The notes below the pieces were generated by a model. It ran no database searches and was not told where the DNA came from. It saw only the letters and a program-made list of their open reading frames with translations. From contig OY970206.1 in the NCBI GenBank assembly GCA_963708425.1, positions 2,480,001 to 2,544,000 on the forward strand: a DNA stretch of 64,000 bases, given 5' to 3'. The DNA is from JACMNW01 sp963708425. Its GTDB lineage: Bacteria > Pseudomonadota > Alphaproteobacteria > Rhodobacterales > Rhodobacteraceae. The position numbers were made by a program, and so were the translations under genes. This document shows, piece by piece, positions 35,761 to 44,327 of the stretch (positions are counted from its first letter, which is position 1; each line of letters begins with the position of its first letter).

Positions 35761-37029
35761 ATGGATTCGATAGTTGTCAAAGGCAATGGCGCGCTGAACG
35801 GCGTGATCCCGATCGCGGGGGCAAAGAATGCCTGCCTTACGCTGATGCCCGCCACCCTGCTGAGTGAAGAGCCGCTGACGCTGACCAATGCACCGCGCTT
35901 GTCAGATATCGCGACGATGACGCAACTGCTGCAATCGCTTGGGTCCGAAGTGGCCAGCCTGCAGGGTGGCCAAGTGCTGGCGCTGTCTTCGCATCAGATA
36001 ACAAACCACATGGCCGATTATGACATCGTGCGCAAAATGCGGGCCTCGATTTTGGTGCTGGGGCCGATGCTGGCGCGTGATGGTCATGCTGTGGTGTCGC
36101 TGCCGGGCGGCTGTGCCATTGGCGCGCGCCCGGTGGACCTGCACCTGAAAGCGCTGGAAGCGATGGGCGCGGAACTTGACCTGCGCGATGGCTACGTGCA
36201 CGCCAAGGCGATTGGCGGTCGGCTTCGTGGCGCAGTGGTCGAATTTCCATTCGTGTCCGTGGGTGCGACGGAAAACGCGCTACTTGCGGCAACTTTGGCC
36301 AAAGGCACGACTGTTCTGAAAAACGCCGCGCGCGAGCCGGAAATTGTCGATCTGGCGCAATGCCTGCGCCGCATGGGCGCGCAGATTGATGGCGAGGGCA
36401 CCTCGACCATCACCATTCAGGGCGTTGACCGGCTGGGTGGGGCGACGCATCCGGTTGTTGCCGACCGCATAGAACTTGGCACCTATATGCTGGCCCCGGC
36501 AATCTGTGGCGGCGAGGTGGAATTGCTGGGTGGTCGTATCGATCTTGTCGGCGCGTTTTGTGAAAAGCTGGATGCGGCGGGCGTTTCGGTTACCCAAACC
36601 AACCGGGGCTTGAAAGTGTCGCGCAAGAACGGCCGCGTGCGCGCGGTGGATGTGGTTACCGCACCATTCCCAGGCTTTCCAACCGACTTGCAAGCCCAGA
36701 TGATGGCACTTCTCTGCACCGCTGATGGCGTGTCGGTTCTGGAAGAACGCATTTTCGAGAACCGCTTCATGCACGCGCCCGAACTCAACCGGATGGGGGC
36801 AAAGATTGAAGTTCACGGCGGCACAGCCACTGTAACCGGGGTTGAAAAACTGCGCGGTGCGCCCGTGATGGCCACTGATCTGCGCGCCTCAGTCAGCTTG
36901 ATTTTGGCCGGATTGGCAGCCGAAGGCGAAACCGTGGTCAGCCGGGTTTATCACCTGGATCGCGGCTACGAGCGGGTCGAGGAAAAGCTGCAAGCCTGCG
37001 GCGCGCTGATCGAACGGATCAAGGCTTGA
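35761..37029 (+). CDS. murA: UDP-N-acetylglucosamine 1-carboxyvinyltransferase
   Basis: 422 residues, the usual length. Near Cys118 is the flexible loop VVSLPGGCAIGARPVDLHLK, whose Cys is the catalytic residue and the target of fosfomycin (Cys115 in E. coli). The N-terminal NGALNGVIPIAGAKNACLTL and later DRIELGTYMLA are typical. It adds enolpyruvate from PEP to UDP-GlcNAc, the first committed step of peptidoglycan synthesis. It is followed by DUF2948, hisD and UPF0262, an order common in Rhodobacterales. Confidence 0.97.
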   Translation: MDSIVVKGNGALNGVIPIAGAKNACLTLMPATLLSEEPLTLTNAPRLSDIATMTQLLQSLGSEVASLQGGQVLALSSHQITNHMADYDIVRKMRASILVLGPMLARDGHAVVSLPGGCAIGARPVDLHLKALEAMGAELDLRDGYVHAKAIGGRLRGAVVEFPFVSVGATENALLAATLAKGTTVLKNAAREPEIVDLAQCLRRMGAQIDGEGTSTITIQGVDRLGGATHPVVADRIELGTYMLAPAICGGEVELLGGRIDLVGAFCEKLDAAGVSVTQTNRGLKVSRKNGRVRAVDVVTAPFPGFPTDLQAQMMALLCTADGVSVLEERIFENRFMHAPELNRMGAKIEVHGGTATVTGVEKLRGAPVMATDLRASVSLILAGLAAEGETVVSRVYHLDRGYERVEEKLQACGALIERIKA

Positions 37030-37031
37030 GC

Positions 37032-37493
37032 ATGGCAGATGCGCGCTTTGAAGATGGGGCTGAACGCCCGGCAAACCTGCTGGCGCGTGATGCCGACGAT
37101 CTGGGGGTGATCTCGGCGCTCGTGCAAGACGCCGTGCTTACCGCCGCTGATATGCGCTATACCAAAACCAAACGCCGGTTTGCCCTGCTGATCAATCGTT
37201 TTCGCTGGGAAGACGGGGCCAACCATGCCCCAGAGCGCGTGCGTAGTTTGTTGGTGATCGAAGACGTGATGCTGGTGAAAGGGCAGGGGTTTGACCGTAG
37301 TGATCCCGACGTGGTTCTGTCCCTGCTGTCGCTGGCGTTTGCGCCGGGCGAAGACGGCATCGGGGTGGTAACCCTGACCTTCGCCGGTGATGGGGCAATT
37401 GCCTTGGACGTCGAAGCGCTGGAGGTCACGATGAAAGACGTCACCCGCCCCTACCTCGCGCCGTCGGGTCACACACCCAGGCATCCAGACTAA
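37032..37493 (+). CDS. DUF2948-family protein
   Basis: 153 residues starting at ATG 37032, three bases after the murA stop; a TTG at 37026 that overlaps the stop is an alternative. MADARFEDGAERPANLLARD, then LQDAVLTAADMRY-like VQDAVLTAADMRYTKTKRRF and LLINRFRWE, fit the DUF2948 family of alphaproteobacteria. No membrane segment. Function is unknown; it is usually found between murA and hisD, perhaps simply in a conserved operon. Confidence 0.8.
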   Translation: MADARFEDGAERPANLLARDADDLGVISALVQDAVLTAADMRYTKTKRRFALLINRFRWEDGANHAPERVRSLLVIEDVMLVKGQGFDRSDPDVVLSLLSLAFAPGEDGIGVVTLTFAGDGAIALDVEALEVTMKDVTRPYLAPSGHTPRHPD

Positions 37494-37623
37494 AGCGGCT
37501 TTTGCAGCTGGGGTCGGTCCCTCCAATGATATTTCCCTCAAAATCATACCCAAAACCCAGCGGCGCTTGAGGCATTCGTGTAGGCACGCTAAGGGGGGGC
37601 TGACAGATGGAGTGCCCTTTGCC

Positions 37624-38934
37624 ATGCCGGTTTTCCTTTCCACCGCAACACCAAGCTTCGATGCAGACTTTGCCGCCCTGCTGGGGCTAAAGCGCGAAGA
37701 TGCCCCCGATGTCGATGCCGCCGTGGCCAACATCATCGCCGACGTGCGCGCCCGTGGCGACGCCGCCGTGCTGGAACTGACCGCCAAGTTTGATCGGCTA
37801 ACGCTAACCCCCGCCACCATGGCCTTTTCCGACGCTGAAATCGACGCCGAATGCGCCAAGGTTTCCCCCGAAGATCACGCCGCCCTCACGCTCGCCGCCG
37901 ACCGCATCCGTGCCTATCACAGCCGCCAGATGCCCGAAGATGCACAGTGGCAAGACAGCACTGGTGCCACCCTCGGCTGGCGCTGGGGCCCGGTTTCCAA
38001 CGCTGGCCTCTATGTGCCGGGTGGCATCGCCACCTACCCCTCGTCCGTCCTGATGAACGCCATCCCGGCGCAGGTTGCGGGCGTTCAGCGTCTGGTGATC
38101 TGCTGCCCGACCCCCGACGGCCTCGTAAACCCACTGGTCCTGCTCGCCGCCCGCATCGCTGGCGTGTCCGAGATTTACCGCATCGGCGGTGCCCAAGCCA
38201 TCGCCGCGCTTGCCTATGGCACTGAAACCATCCCGGCAGTCGACAAAATCACCGGCCCCGGCAATGCCTATGTCGCCGCCGCCAAACGCCGTGTGTTCGG
38301 CCGCGTCGGCATCGACATGATCGCGGGCCCCTCGGAAATCCTGATCATCGCCGACAGCGACAACGACCCCGACTGGCTCGCCCTTGATCTGCTGTCGCAA
38401 GCCGAGCATGACGAAAGCACCCAGTCCATCCTGATCACCGATAATTCGGCTTTCGGCCAAGCCGTCGCCAATGCCGTCGATAAACGCCTGCAAACCCTGC
38501 AACGCCGCGCCATCGCCAGCACTGCCTGGGCCAACAACGGTGCCATCATCACCGTCCGCAACCTCGACGAAGCCGCCCAACTTTCCAACCGTATCGCCCC
38601 CGAACACCTGCAGCTTTGCGTCGCCAACCCCGAAGCCCTCGCCACCCAAACCACCCATGCCGGAGCTATCTTCCTTGGCGCATGGACACCGGAAGCCATT
38701 GGCGATTACGTCGGCGGCCCCAACCATGTGCTGCCCACAGCGCGTTCGGCGCGGTTTTCAAGCGGGCTGTCGGTGATGGATTTCCTGAAACGCACCACAA
38801 TCGCCAAGATGACCCCGGCCTCCCTCGCCGCCATCGGCCCCGCCGCCACCCGCCTCGCCCGCTCCGAAAGCCTCGAGGCACACGCGCTCTCCGTCCAAGC
38901 CCGCCTTGACCGCCTGAATGAGGGGCCAAAATGA
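37624..38934 (+). CDS. hisD: histidinol dehydrogenase
   Basis: 436 residues from ATG 37624 (an in-frame ATG at 37567 is less likely). The family signature ETIPAVDKITGPGNAYVAAA, with VGIDMIAGPSEILIIAD after it, and the zinc and catalytic histidines in QAEHDESTQS and IAPEHLQLCVANPE are all present. It oxidises L-histidinol to L-histidine in two NAD-dependent steps, the last of histidine synthesis. The stop overlaps the start of the UPF0262 gene (ATGA). Confidence 0.97.
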   Translation: MPVFLSTATPSFDADFAALLGLKREDAPDVDAAVANIIADVRARGDAAVLELTAKFDRLTLTPATMAFSDAEIDAECAKVSPEDHAALTLAADRIRAYHSRQMPEDAQWQDSTGATLGWRWGPVSNAGLYVPGGIATYPSSVLMNAIPAQVAGVQRLVICCPTPDGLVNPLVLLAARIAGVSEIYRIGGAQAIAALAYGTETIPAVDKITGPGNAYVAAAKRRVFGRVGIDMIAGPSEILIIADSDNDPDWLALDLLSQAEHDESTQSILITDNSAFGQAVANAVDKRLQTLQRRAIASTAWANNGAIITVRNLDEAAQLSNRIAPEHLQLCVANPEALATQTTHAGAIFLGAWTPEAIGDYVGGPNHVLPTARSARFSSGLSVMDFLKRTTIAKMTPASLAAIGPAATRLARSESLEAHALSVQARLDRLNEGPK

Positions 38935-39407
38935 ACCGCATCTGCCACATCGAAATAGACGATCGCGGCCTTGCCCCACCCACGCCCGAGATCGAACAAG
39001 AACGCCAAGTCGCGATCTATGATCTGCTGGAAGAAAACTCCTTCGCCATGCCGCCGCGCGAAGACCGCACGATCCCGCAAGGCCCCTACCGCCTTGGCCT
39101 CGCCATCCGCGAAGGCCGCCTCGTCTTTGATATCGCAACCGAATCCGACGAAACAGTCGGTGCCTTCCATCTGTCGCTCGGCCCCTTCCGGCAAGTCGTC
39201 AAAGACTACTTCCAGATCTGCGAAAGCTATTTCGAGGCCGTGAAACGCCTGCCCCCCAGCCAGATCGAGGCCATCGACATGGCCCGCCGCGGCATCCACA
39301 ACGAAGGCGCGCGCGTGCTGCAAGAACGGCTGGAGGGCAAAGCGCTGGTCGATATCGATACTGCCCGCCGCCTGTTCACCCTGATCTGCGTTTTGCACTG
39401 GGGCTAA
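38931..39407 (+). CDS. UPF0262 family protein
   Basis: 158 residues. ICHIEIDDRGLAPPTPEIEQ at the start, then YDLLEENSF and LSLGPFRQVVKDYFQICESY, match UPF0262, a family of small cytoplasmic proteins found mainly in alphaproteobacteria next to hisD. Function is not established. It overlaps the hisD end (ATGA) and sits four bases before the phosphatase gene, so the three are co-translated. Confidence 0.85.
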   Translation: MNRICHIEIDDRGLAPPTPEIEQERQVAIYDLLEENSFAMPPREDRTIPQGPYRLGLAIREGRLVFDIATESDETVGAFHLSLGPFRQVVKDYFQICESYFEAVKRLPPSQIEAIDMARRGIHNEGARVLQERLEGKALVDIDTARRLFTLICVLHWG

Positions 39408-39410
39408 GCA

Positions 39411-39875
39411 TTGGCAGACGCTTTCCCCCAATCGGTTCTGTTCTGCTGCGATCACAACGCCGTCCGCTCGCCGATGGCCGAAGGCCTGATGAAGCAGATG
39501 TACGGCCAACGCGCCTACGTGCAATCCGCCGGCGTCAAAAACGACATGGAAGTCGACGGCTTCTCCATCGCCGTCTGCAAGGAACTCGGAATCGAACTTT
39601 CCCGCCACCGCTCGCGGTCCTTCGAGGAGATGCAGGAATGGGGCGACGACCTGTCGCAATTCGACCTCATCGTCGCCCTCTCCCCCGCCAGCCAACGCAT
39701 GGCCCTTGAACTCACCCGCTTTCACCACCTCGAAGTCGTCTACTGGCCGATCCTCGATCCCACGGGGCTGGGCGAAGGCCGCGAGGCAAAACTCAGCGCC
39801 TACCGGCAGGCGAGGGACCAGATCAAGGAACGCATGCTGGCACGGTTTGGGCCGCCGACGGAAGGGTCGATATAA
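39411..39875 (+). CDS. low-molecular-weight protein tyrosine phosphatase family protein
   Basis: 154 residues from a TTG at 39411. Near the N-terminus, VLFCCDHNAVRSPMAEGLMK has the phosphate loop C-x5-R-S (Cys13 to Arg19), catalytic for LMW phosphatases and for related arsenate reductases. The late LDPTGLGEG probably carries the general-acid Asp. It could be a tyrosine phosphatase or arsenate-reductase-like enzyme; no arsenic genes are near, and the setting after hisD/UPF0262 is conserved, so phosphatase is preferred. Confidence 0.85.
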   Translation: MADAFPQSVLFCCDHNAVRSPMAEGLMKQMYGQRAYVQSAGVKNDMEVDGFSIAVCKELGIELSRHRSRSFEEMQEWGDDLSQFDLIVALSPASQRMALELTRFHHLEVVYWPILDPTGLGEGREAKLSAYRQARDQIKERMLARFGPPTEGSI

Positions 39876-40082
39876 CCCATGCGGCGGGATACGCACTTGG
39901 GCAGGCGTAGGGCAAAGGCATACACTTTGCTCGCCCAAAGCGCGGCGAAAGCAGCGCTTCCAATCCCATTATCGGTATTTGCCTAAACGTGATACTGTCA
40001 TTGCTTGGACACAGACTCGTAAGCAGCTCTTGTGTTTTAAAGCCCTTTGTCGCGCCCTGTTTGTGCCCATCTGCCGCTAAGC

Positions 40083-40103
40083 GGGCATTTCAATAAAATG
40101 CCC
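40083..40103. repeat. 8-bp perfect inverted repeat upstream of the FAD oxidase
   Basis: GGGCATTT (40083-40090) and AAATGCCC (40096-40103) pair around CAATA. It ends 40 bases before the oxidase ATG and follows 200 bases without a gene. No T-run follows; an operator for a small regulator is possible. Confidence 0.5.
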
Positions 40104-40143
40104 CCTGATCGGCGCTAAACGAAAGGCAAATCAGGAGGATGCA

Positions 40144-41514
40144 ATGAGTGCTAAAACACCAAATGAACTCCGTGACTTGGTACGGGGGGAAGTGATTGTT
40201 GAAGGCGACGCCGACTATGAAAGCGCCCGTGCCGTCAACAATGGAATGATCGACAAACGCCCTGCGGTAATCGTCCGGGTGATGAACGCCGGAGACGTCA
40301 TCACCACCGTCAACTATGCCAGAGACAACGGCCACTCATTGTCGGTCAGGGGCGGCGGACACAGCGGCCCAGGGTTCGGCACGAACGATGGCGGGGTCGT
40401 CATTGACTTTTTAAGAATGCGCAGCGTCCGGGTTAACCCAAATGGCAAAACAGCCCGCGCCGAAGGAGGTGCTACCTGGGGCGACTTCAACGCCGCCACC
40501 AGTGCCTTCGGCCTTGCCACGACAGGGGGGATCATCTCCACCACCGGGATTGCCGGGTTAACGCTTGGCGGCGGCATCGGCTACCTGACGCGTGGGCACG
40601 GTCTTTCGTTAGACAATTTGGTTTCGGCTGATGTTGTGACGGCTGATGGTAAATTTCATATCGCAAGCGAGACTGAGAACGTAGATTTGTTCTGGGCCAT
40701 TCGCGGGGGTGGCGGTAATTTTGGCGTCTGTACGACATTTGAGTATAAATTGCAGCCCGTCAAAGATGTGTATTGGGGCCCGATGTTCTATGAGGTTAGC
40801 GAGGCTGAGAATATTCTGCGTTTCTATCGCGATTATATCAAAGAGGCACCCGAGCAGATGGGCGCGTTTCCAGCTTTTCAAATCGCTCCGCCGTTGCCAT
40901 TCATCCCCGAAAACCGGCACGGCGACATGTTCGCAGCAATCGTTGCCTGCTGGTCCGGCGATCCGGCGCAGGGCGAGCGACAGTTCAAGGCCTTTCATGA
41001 TGTTGCAGAGGTGAAGGCGGAAATGGTGGGGCCAGTTCCCTATCCTGCAATAAACGCGGCGTTCGACGGCCTTTTTCCTCCGGGAATCCGTCAGTATTGG
41101 AAAGGAAATTTTGTCAAGGAATTGACGGACGAGGCCATCGCAGCGCATGTCCAGCACGGTCCGAACGCGCCAAATGCAAGTTCGACAATGCACCTCTATC
41201 CGATCAACGGTGCCTGCCACCGTGTTGCGTCAGATGCAACCGCGTTCGGCCATCGTGACGCCAACTTTTCAATGGTCATCCTTGCCGCGTCAGAAGATCC
41301 CTCAGATGACGCTGCCAATACAAAGTGGGTGCGCGGCTACTCTGATGCAGTGGCACCCCATTCCGAGGTCGGCGGCTACGTCAACTTCATGGACGACGAC
41401 GACGGAACGCGCGTGCGCGCCAATTACGGCACCAACTACGACAGACTGGTGAAGATCAAGCGCCAGTATGATCCCGATAATGTCTTCAGGGTCAACCAGA
41501 ACATTGCGCCCTAA
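40144..41514 (+). CDS. FAD-linked oxidase with BBE domain
   Basis: 456 residues behind AGGAGG. The N-terminal FAD-binding (PCMH) domain has SVRGGGHSGPGFGTNDGGVV; the His in GGGHS is the usual 8-alpha attachment site for FAD. ITLGGGIGYLTRGHGLSLDN-type ITGLTLGGGIGYLTRGHG follows; the second Cys used in bicovalent members is not evident. The C-terminus, RRANYG-like RVRANYGTNYDRL and KRQYDPDNVFRVNQNIAP, is the BBE motif. Such enzymes oxidise alcohols, sugars or alkaloid-like substrates with oxygen. No signal peptide. Neighbours give no clue. Compared with nearby genes its codons look less GC-rich; this was judged by eye. Confidence 0.85.
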   Translation: MSAKTPNELRDLVRGEVIVEGDADYESARAVNNGMIDKRPAVIVRVMNAGDVITTVNYARDNGHSLSVRGGGHSGPGFGTNDGGVVIDFLRMRSVRVNPNGKTARAEGGATWGDFNAATSAFGLATTGGIISTTGIAGLTLGGGIGYLTRGHGLSLDNLVSADVVTADGKFHIASETENVDLFWAIRGGGGNFGVCTTFEYKLQPVKDVYWGPMFYEVSEAENILRFYRDYIKEAPEQMGAFPAFQIAPPLPFIPENRHGDMFAAIVACWSGDPAQGERQFKAFHDVAEVKAEMVGPVPYPAINAAFDGLFPPGIRQYWKGNFVKELTDEAIAAHVQHGPNAPNASSTMHLYPINGACHRVASDATAFGHRDANFSMVILAASEDPSDDAANTKWVRGYSDAVAPHSEVGGYVNFMDDDDGTRVRANYGTNYDRLVKIKRQYDPDNVFRVNQNIAP

Positions 41515-41909
41515 AGGATTGCGTAACCCCTTGGGTAAGGGTTGTATCAGCAAGCGTCGGGCGGGTGCCGTCCAGGCGTAAAACGGATGGTCGGTCACCA
41601 AAGTGGAAAGTAGATAAAGCATCCATTTCAACCACCTTACGCTTGCTTGAAATCCTGTCCGAAACTCACCGCGTGATGCAAACCATCACCATGACACTGG
41701 CTGCACCGGGTGTGTAACACATTAACAATTCCTTACTAAAATTACACATATCGAACAATATCAACCTCTTACCCATCGTAACACGCGTGTTACTCCGTGC
41801 CTTTTCCCCTCAATCCCGCCATTTTCCCCTTGAAAACCCCAAATAAGCGGCGCATATGCCGCCCCGGAAGCCTGCTTTCAAAGCGGGCCGGACCCCTATT
41901 GGAGAGACC
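41515..41909 (+). promoter_or_regulatory. 395-base gene-free region upstream of infA
   Basis: The longest non-coding gap in the window. It is AT-richer around 41710-41770 (ATTAACAATTCC, ACTAAAATTACACATA), as expected for a promoter of the infA run. TTAA-N7-TTAC at 41722-41736 is one base off the CtrA half-site pair TTAA-N7-TTAA. The ribosome site of infA is GGAGAG at 41901-41906. A weak AACCC/GGGTT hairpin near 41530-41546 has no T-run. No RNA gene or start was recognised here. Confidence 0.4.
41778..41793. promoter_or_regulatory. perfect 16-bp palindrome upstream of infA
   Basis: GTAACACGCGTGTTAC reads the same on both strands and lies 117 bases before infA. Its GTAAC...GTTAC arms are like operators of LacI- or TetR-type regulators. 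Nearby is an imperfect TGTGTAACAC (41711-41720). No gene for a cognate regulator is adjacent. Confidence 0.45.
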
Positions 41910-42128
41910 ATGGCCAAAGAAGACATTCTCGAATTCCCCGGTGTCGTGAAGGAACTCCTGCCGAATGCGACATTCAAGGTCGAGCTTGATAATGGCCATG
42001 AATTGATCGCGGTGATGGCGGGAAAGATGCGGAAGAACCGGATCCGCGTGCTGGCGGGCGATAAAGTTCAGGTCGAGATGACCCCCTATGACCTCTCAAA
42101 GGGTCGCATCAACTATCGCTTCAAGTAA
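41910..42128 (+). CDS. infA: translation initiation factor IF-1
   Basis: 72 residues, the usual length, starting at ATG 41910 with GGAGAG just upstream. The sequence AKEDILEFPGVVKELLPNAT, MRKNRIRVLAGDKVQVEMTP and YDLSKGRINYRFK is the OB-fold IF-1. It binds the A site of the 30S subunit during initiation. Longer readings from 41856 are spurious. Followed by maf, the RNase E/G gene and yacG, as in other Rhodobacterales. Confidence 0.98.
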   Translation: MAKEDILEFPGVVKELLPNATFKVELDNGHELIAVMAGKMRKNRIRVLAGDKVQVEMTPYDLSKGRINYRFK

Positions 42129-42129
42129 C

Positions 42130-42708
42130 TTGCGGCTTATCTTGGGATCAGCCAGCCCGCGCCGCCGCGAATTATTGGCGCAGCTCGGGATCATTGCCGA
42201 CGCCGTGCTGCCCCCCCATATCGACGAAGACCCCCGCAAGGGCGAGCTTCCGCGCCCCTACTGCGCCCGCATTGCCCGCGAAAAGGTCACAGCCATTCCG
42301 GGCGATCGCGATGATATCATCCTTTGCGCCGACACCACCGTCGCCCTCGGCCGCCGCATCCTTGGCAAGCCTCGTGATGCTGGCGAGGCGGCCGAATTCC
42401 TGATTGCCCTCGGCGGGCGGCGGCACGTCGTGATCACCGCCATCGCCGTGCGGCGGGGCGATAAAATCTGGTCGCGCGAAGTGGAAAGTGCAGTCAAGAT
42501 GAAGCGGCTATCGGACGCCGAACTGAACGCCTATCTCGCCAGCAACGACTGGCAGGGCAAAGCCGGCGGATACGGCATTCAAGGCATGGCAGGGGCGTTC
42601 ATCCCCTGGATATCGGGTTCGTTCAGCGCCATCATGGGCCTGCCGGTGGCCGAGACTGCGGCCCTGCTCACCGCCGCCGGATACCCGGTTTGGGGGGCAC
42701 TGCCATGA
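42130..42708 (+). CDS. maf: Maf-like nucleotide pyrophosphatase
   Basis: About 192 residues from TTG 42130, one base after the infA stop; a start at 42088 would overlap infA and add 14 residues. LRLILGSASPRRRELLAQLG at the start is the Maf signature, with LCADTTVALGRRILGKPRDA and KAGGYGIQGMAGAFI further on. Maf proteins hydrolyse non-canonical nucleoside triphosphates (dTTP/UTP and modified forms) and have been linked to septum formation. The stop overlaps the next start (ATGA). Confidence 0.92.
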   Translation: MRLILGSASPRRRELLAQLGIIADAVLPPHIDEDPRKGELPRPYCARIAREKVTAIPGDRDDIILCADTTVALGRRILGKPRDAGEAAEFLIALGGRRHVVITAIAVRRGDKIWSREVESAVKMKRLSDAELNAYLASNDWQGKAGGYGIQGMAGAFIPWISGSFSAIMGLPVAETAALLTAAGYPVWGALP

Positions 42709-43745
42709 ATGGCCGCATCGTGGTTCTGGACCAGATTGGTGATCAGGCGGCGGCGGCCTTGATAGTTGACGGGCGACTGGAGGATCTGGCGATTGATCCG
42801 GCAGGCGACGCGCCTTTGCCCGGCGCGATCTATCGAGCCGTGGCGGATCGGCCAGTGAAGGGACAGGGTGGACTTTTCGTGAAGCTGCCCGAAGGGCCCG
42901 GGTTTTTGCGCCAAACAGCTGGCATTGCCCCCGGGGATCGTCTTCTGGTGCAGGTCACTGGCCCGGCTGAGGCCGGAAAGGCGATCCCTGTCACCGCGCG
43001 GCTGCTGTTCAAAAGCCGCTATGCCATTTTGACGCCCTGCGCGCCTGGGCTGAACATTTCCCGCAAAATTCGCGATGAAGATACTCGCGCGCTGCTGGAT
43101 GCTTTGGCAAAGGACGCGATGGCGGGGGCCGCTGACGACCTTGGCCTGATCCTGCGATCCGCGTCGGAGGGTGCTGAGCCTGACGAAATCCTTGACGACA
43201 TCTCGGCGATGCGTGATCTGGCAGAGGCGGTGCTTGCCGACCTTACCGGACCACCGGAATTGCTGGTAGAAGGTGCCAGTGCGCAAGAAATCGCGTGGCG
43301 CGATTGGGCTGATCCGGCACCTGATGAGGTGGTCGATGGACCGGGTGGCTTTGCCGACCACGGGCTTTACGAGATGATTGAGGCGCTGCGCCAGCCGCTC
43401 GTGGCCCTGACCGGCGGCGGCCATATGATGATCGAGCCGACGCGGGCGCTGTTGTCGGTTGATGTGAATACCGGGCCGGACACCTCGCCCGCGGCCAGCC
43501 TGAAGATCAATATCGCGGTTGCGCGTGATCTGCCGCGACAGTTGCGTCTGCGTGGTCTTGGCGGGCAGATTGTGGTCGATTTTGCGCCGATGCCGAAGAA
43601 AGACCGGGTTATTTTGGAACAGGTGCTGCGTGCGGCCTTTAAAGGCGAGGCTGCAGAGACTAATCTTGCTGGATGGACGACGCTTGGGCTGTTTGAAATG
43701 ACGCGCAAGCGGGATCGTCTGCCCCTAGCCGAAGTGCTGAAGTGA
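42705..43745 (+). CDS. short ribonuclease E/G-family protein
   Basis: 346 residues, much shorter than E. coli RNase G (489) or E. The catalytic core is kept: LLSVDVNTGPDTS with the first Asp and Asn, and RLRGLGGQIVVDFAPMPKKD with the second Asp, the metal-binding residues of the DNase I-like domain. The N-terminal S1 RNA-binding insert and the zinc-link tail are not evident. It may be a single-domain endoribonuclease, or a protein with altered activity. Overlaps maf (ATGA) and yacG (GTGA). Confidence 0.85.
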   Translation: MNGRIVVLDQIGDQAAAALIVDGRLEDLAIDPAGDAPLPGAIYRAVADRPVKGQGGLFVKLPEGPGFLRQTAGIAPGDRLLVQVTGPAEAGKAIPVTARLLFKSRYAILTPCAPGLNISRKIRDEDTRALLDALAKDAMAGAADDLGLILRSASEGAEPDEILDDISAMRDLAEAVLADLTGPPELLVEGASAQEIAWRDWADPAPDEVVDGPGGFADHGLYEMIEALRQPLVALTGGGHMMIEPTRALLSVDVNTGPDTSPAASLKINIAVARDLPRQLRLRGLGGQIVVDFAPMPKKDRVILEQVLRAAFKGEAAETNLAGWTTLGLFEMTRKRDRLPLAEVLK

Positions 43746-43933
43746 CCTGCCCAATCTGTGCCAAAGAGTCCGACCCGAAGTACCGTCCCTTTTGTTCGCG
43801 GCGCTGCGCGGATGTGGATTTGGGGCGCTGGTTGACCGGCAGCTATGCGATACCCGCCGAAGCGGCTGAAGAAGACGATGCGCCCGGCGATGACACGGGT
43901 TCCGGGGACGATCCACCGGAACGTCGGCAATAG
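43742..43933 (+). CDS. yacG: YacG-type zinc protein (DNA gyrase inhibitor)
   Basis: 63 residues from GTG 43742, overlapping the previous stop (GTGA). Four cysteines (residues 3, 6, 18, 22; TCPICAK and FCSRRCADVDLGRWL) form the YacG zinc finger. Acidic tail after residue 40 (EEDDAPGDDTGSGDDPPE). In E. coli YacG binds GyrB and blocks DNA binding. It is the last gene of the infA run; a hairpin and tRNA-Phe follow. Confidence 0.9.
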   Translation: MTCPICAKESDPKYRPFCSRRCADVDLGRWLTGSYAIPAEAAEEDDAPGDDTGSGDDPPERRQ

Positions 43934-44003
43934 GCGCGGGCAACCACAGTTTTTTGGCCGAACCCACTGGACAGGCCCCCCGCCCTCGCTTAATACCGCC
44001 CCA

Positions 44004-44025
44004 CCCGGACGGCAACGCCGCCGGG
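44004..44025 (+). terminator. stable GC hairpin between yacG and tRNA-Phe
   Basis: CCCGG (44004-44008) and CGGC (44010-44013) pair with GCCG (44017-44020) and CCGGG (44021-44025), leaving one bulged A and a three-base loop. No T-run follows. It could stop readthrough or protect the yacG end; the tRNA starts six bases later. Confidence 0.4.
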
Positions 44026-44031
44026 CAGTGT

Positions 44032-44107
44032 GCCCAGATAGCTCAGTTGGTAGAGCAGCGGATTGAAAATCCGCGTGTCGGCGGTTCAATTCCGTCTCTG
44101 GGCACCA
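44032..44107 (+). tRNA. tRNA-Phe (GAA)
   Basis: Acceptor GCCCAGA pairs with TCTGGGC; D-arm GCTC...GAGC; anticodon stem GCGGA/TCCGC with loop TTGAAAA giving anticodon GAA; T-arm CGGCGG-TTCAATT-CCGT with a wobble or mismatch; discriminator A, then encoded CCA (44105-44107). Follows the yacG run as in related genomes. Confidence 0.95.
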
Positions 44108-44238
44108 CTCAATTTTCTTTGGAATTAGTCCGCTGCAGACATTGGGTTGCCGTCTCTCCAGATGATGCATCGGACGGCGGGCTTTGCGTGGTGCGCGATG
44201 GACAAGGATTCGAAATCTGATGGGCCTTGCTGCATTGG

Positions 44239-44270
44239 GGCCAGTTGGTTAGAGCTTTTTCCGACTGGCC
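44239..44270. repeat. 10-bp inverted repeat downstream of nasA
   Basis: GGCCAGTTGG (44239-44248) and CCGACTGGCC (44261-44270) pair with one G-T pair around a 12-base loop. It lies 57 bases past the nasA stop on the minus strand. No T-run follows on that strand. Possible RNA 3' stabiliser or weak terminator. The rest of 44108-44327 shows nothing I recognise. Confidence 0.4.
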
Positions 44271-44327
44271 AACATGATTGGGCATGCGGCGTCGGCAGCA
44301 GGACGACTGGGGCGCAGGCAATAACAG

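Noticed and set aside
38706..39938. 410-codon minus-strand frame across hisD end, UPF0262 and phosphatase genes
   Set aside because: Opposite to three well-supported plus-strand genes; no family pattern.
41524..41546. AACCC/GGGTT hairpin after the FAD oxidase as terminator
   Set aside because: Short stem, no T-run.
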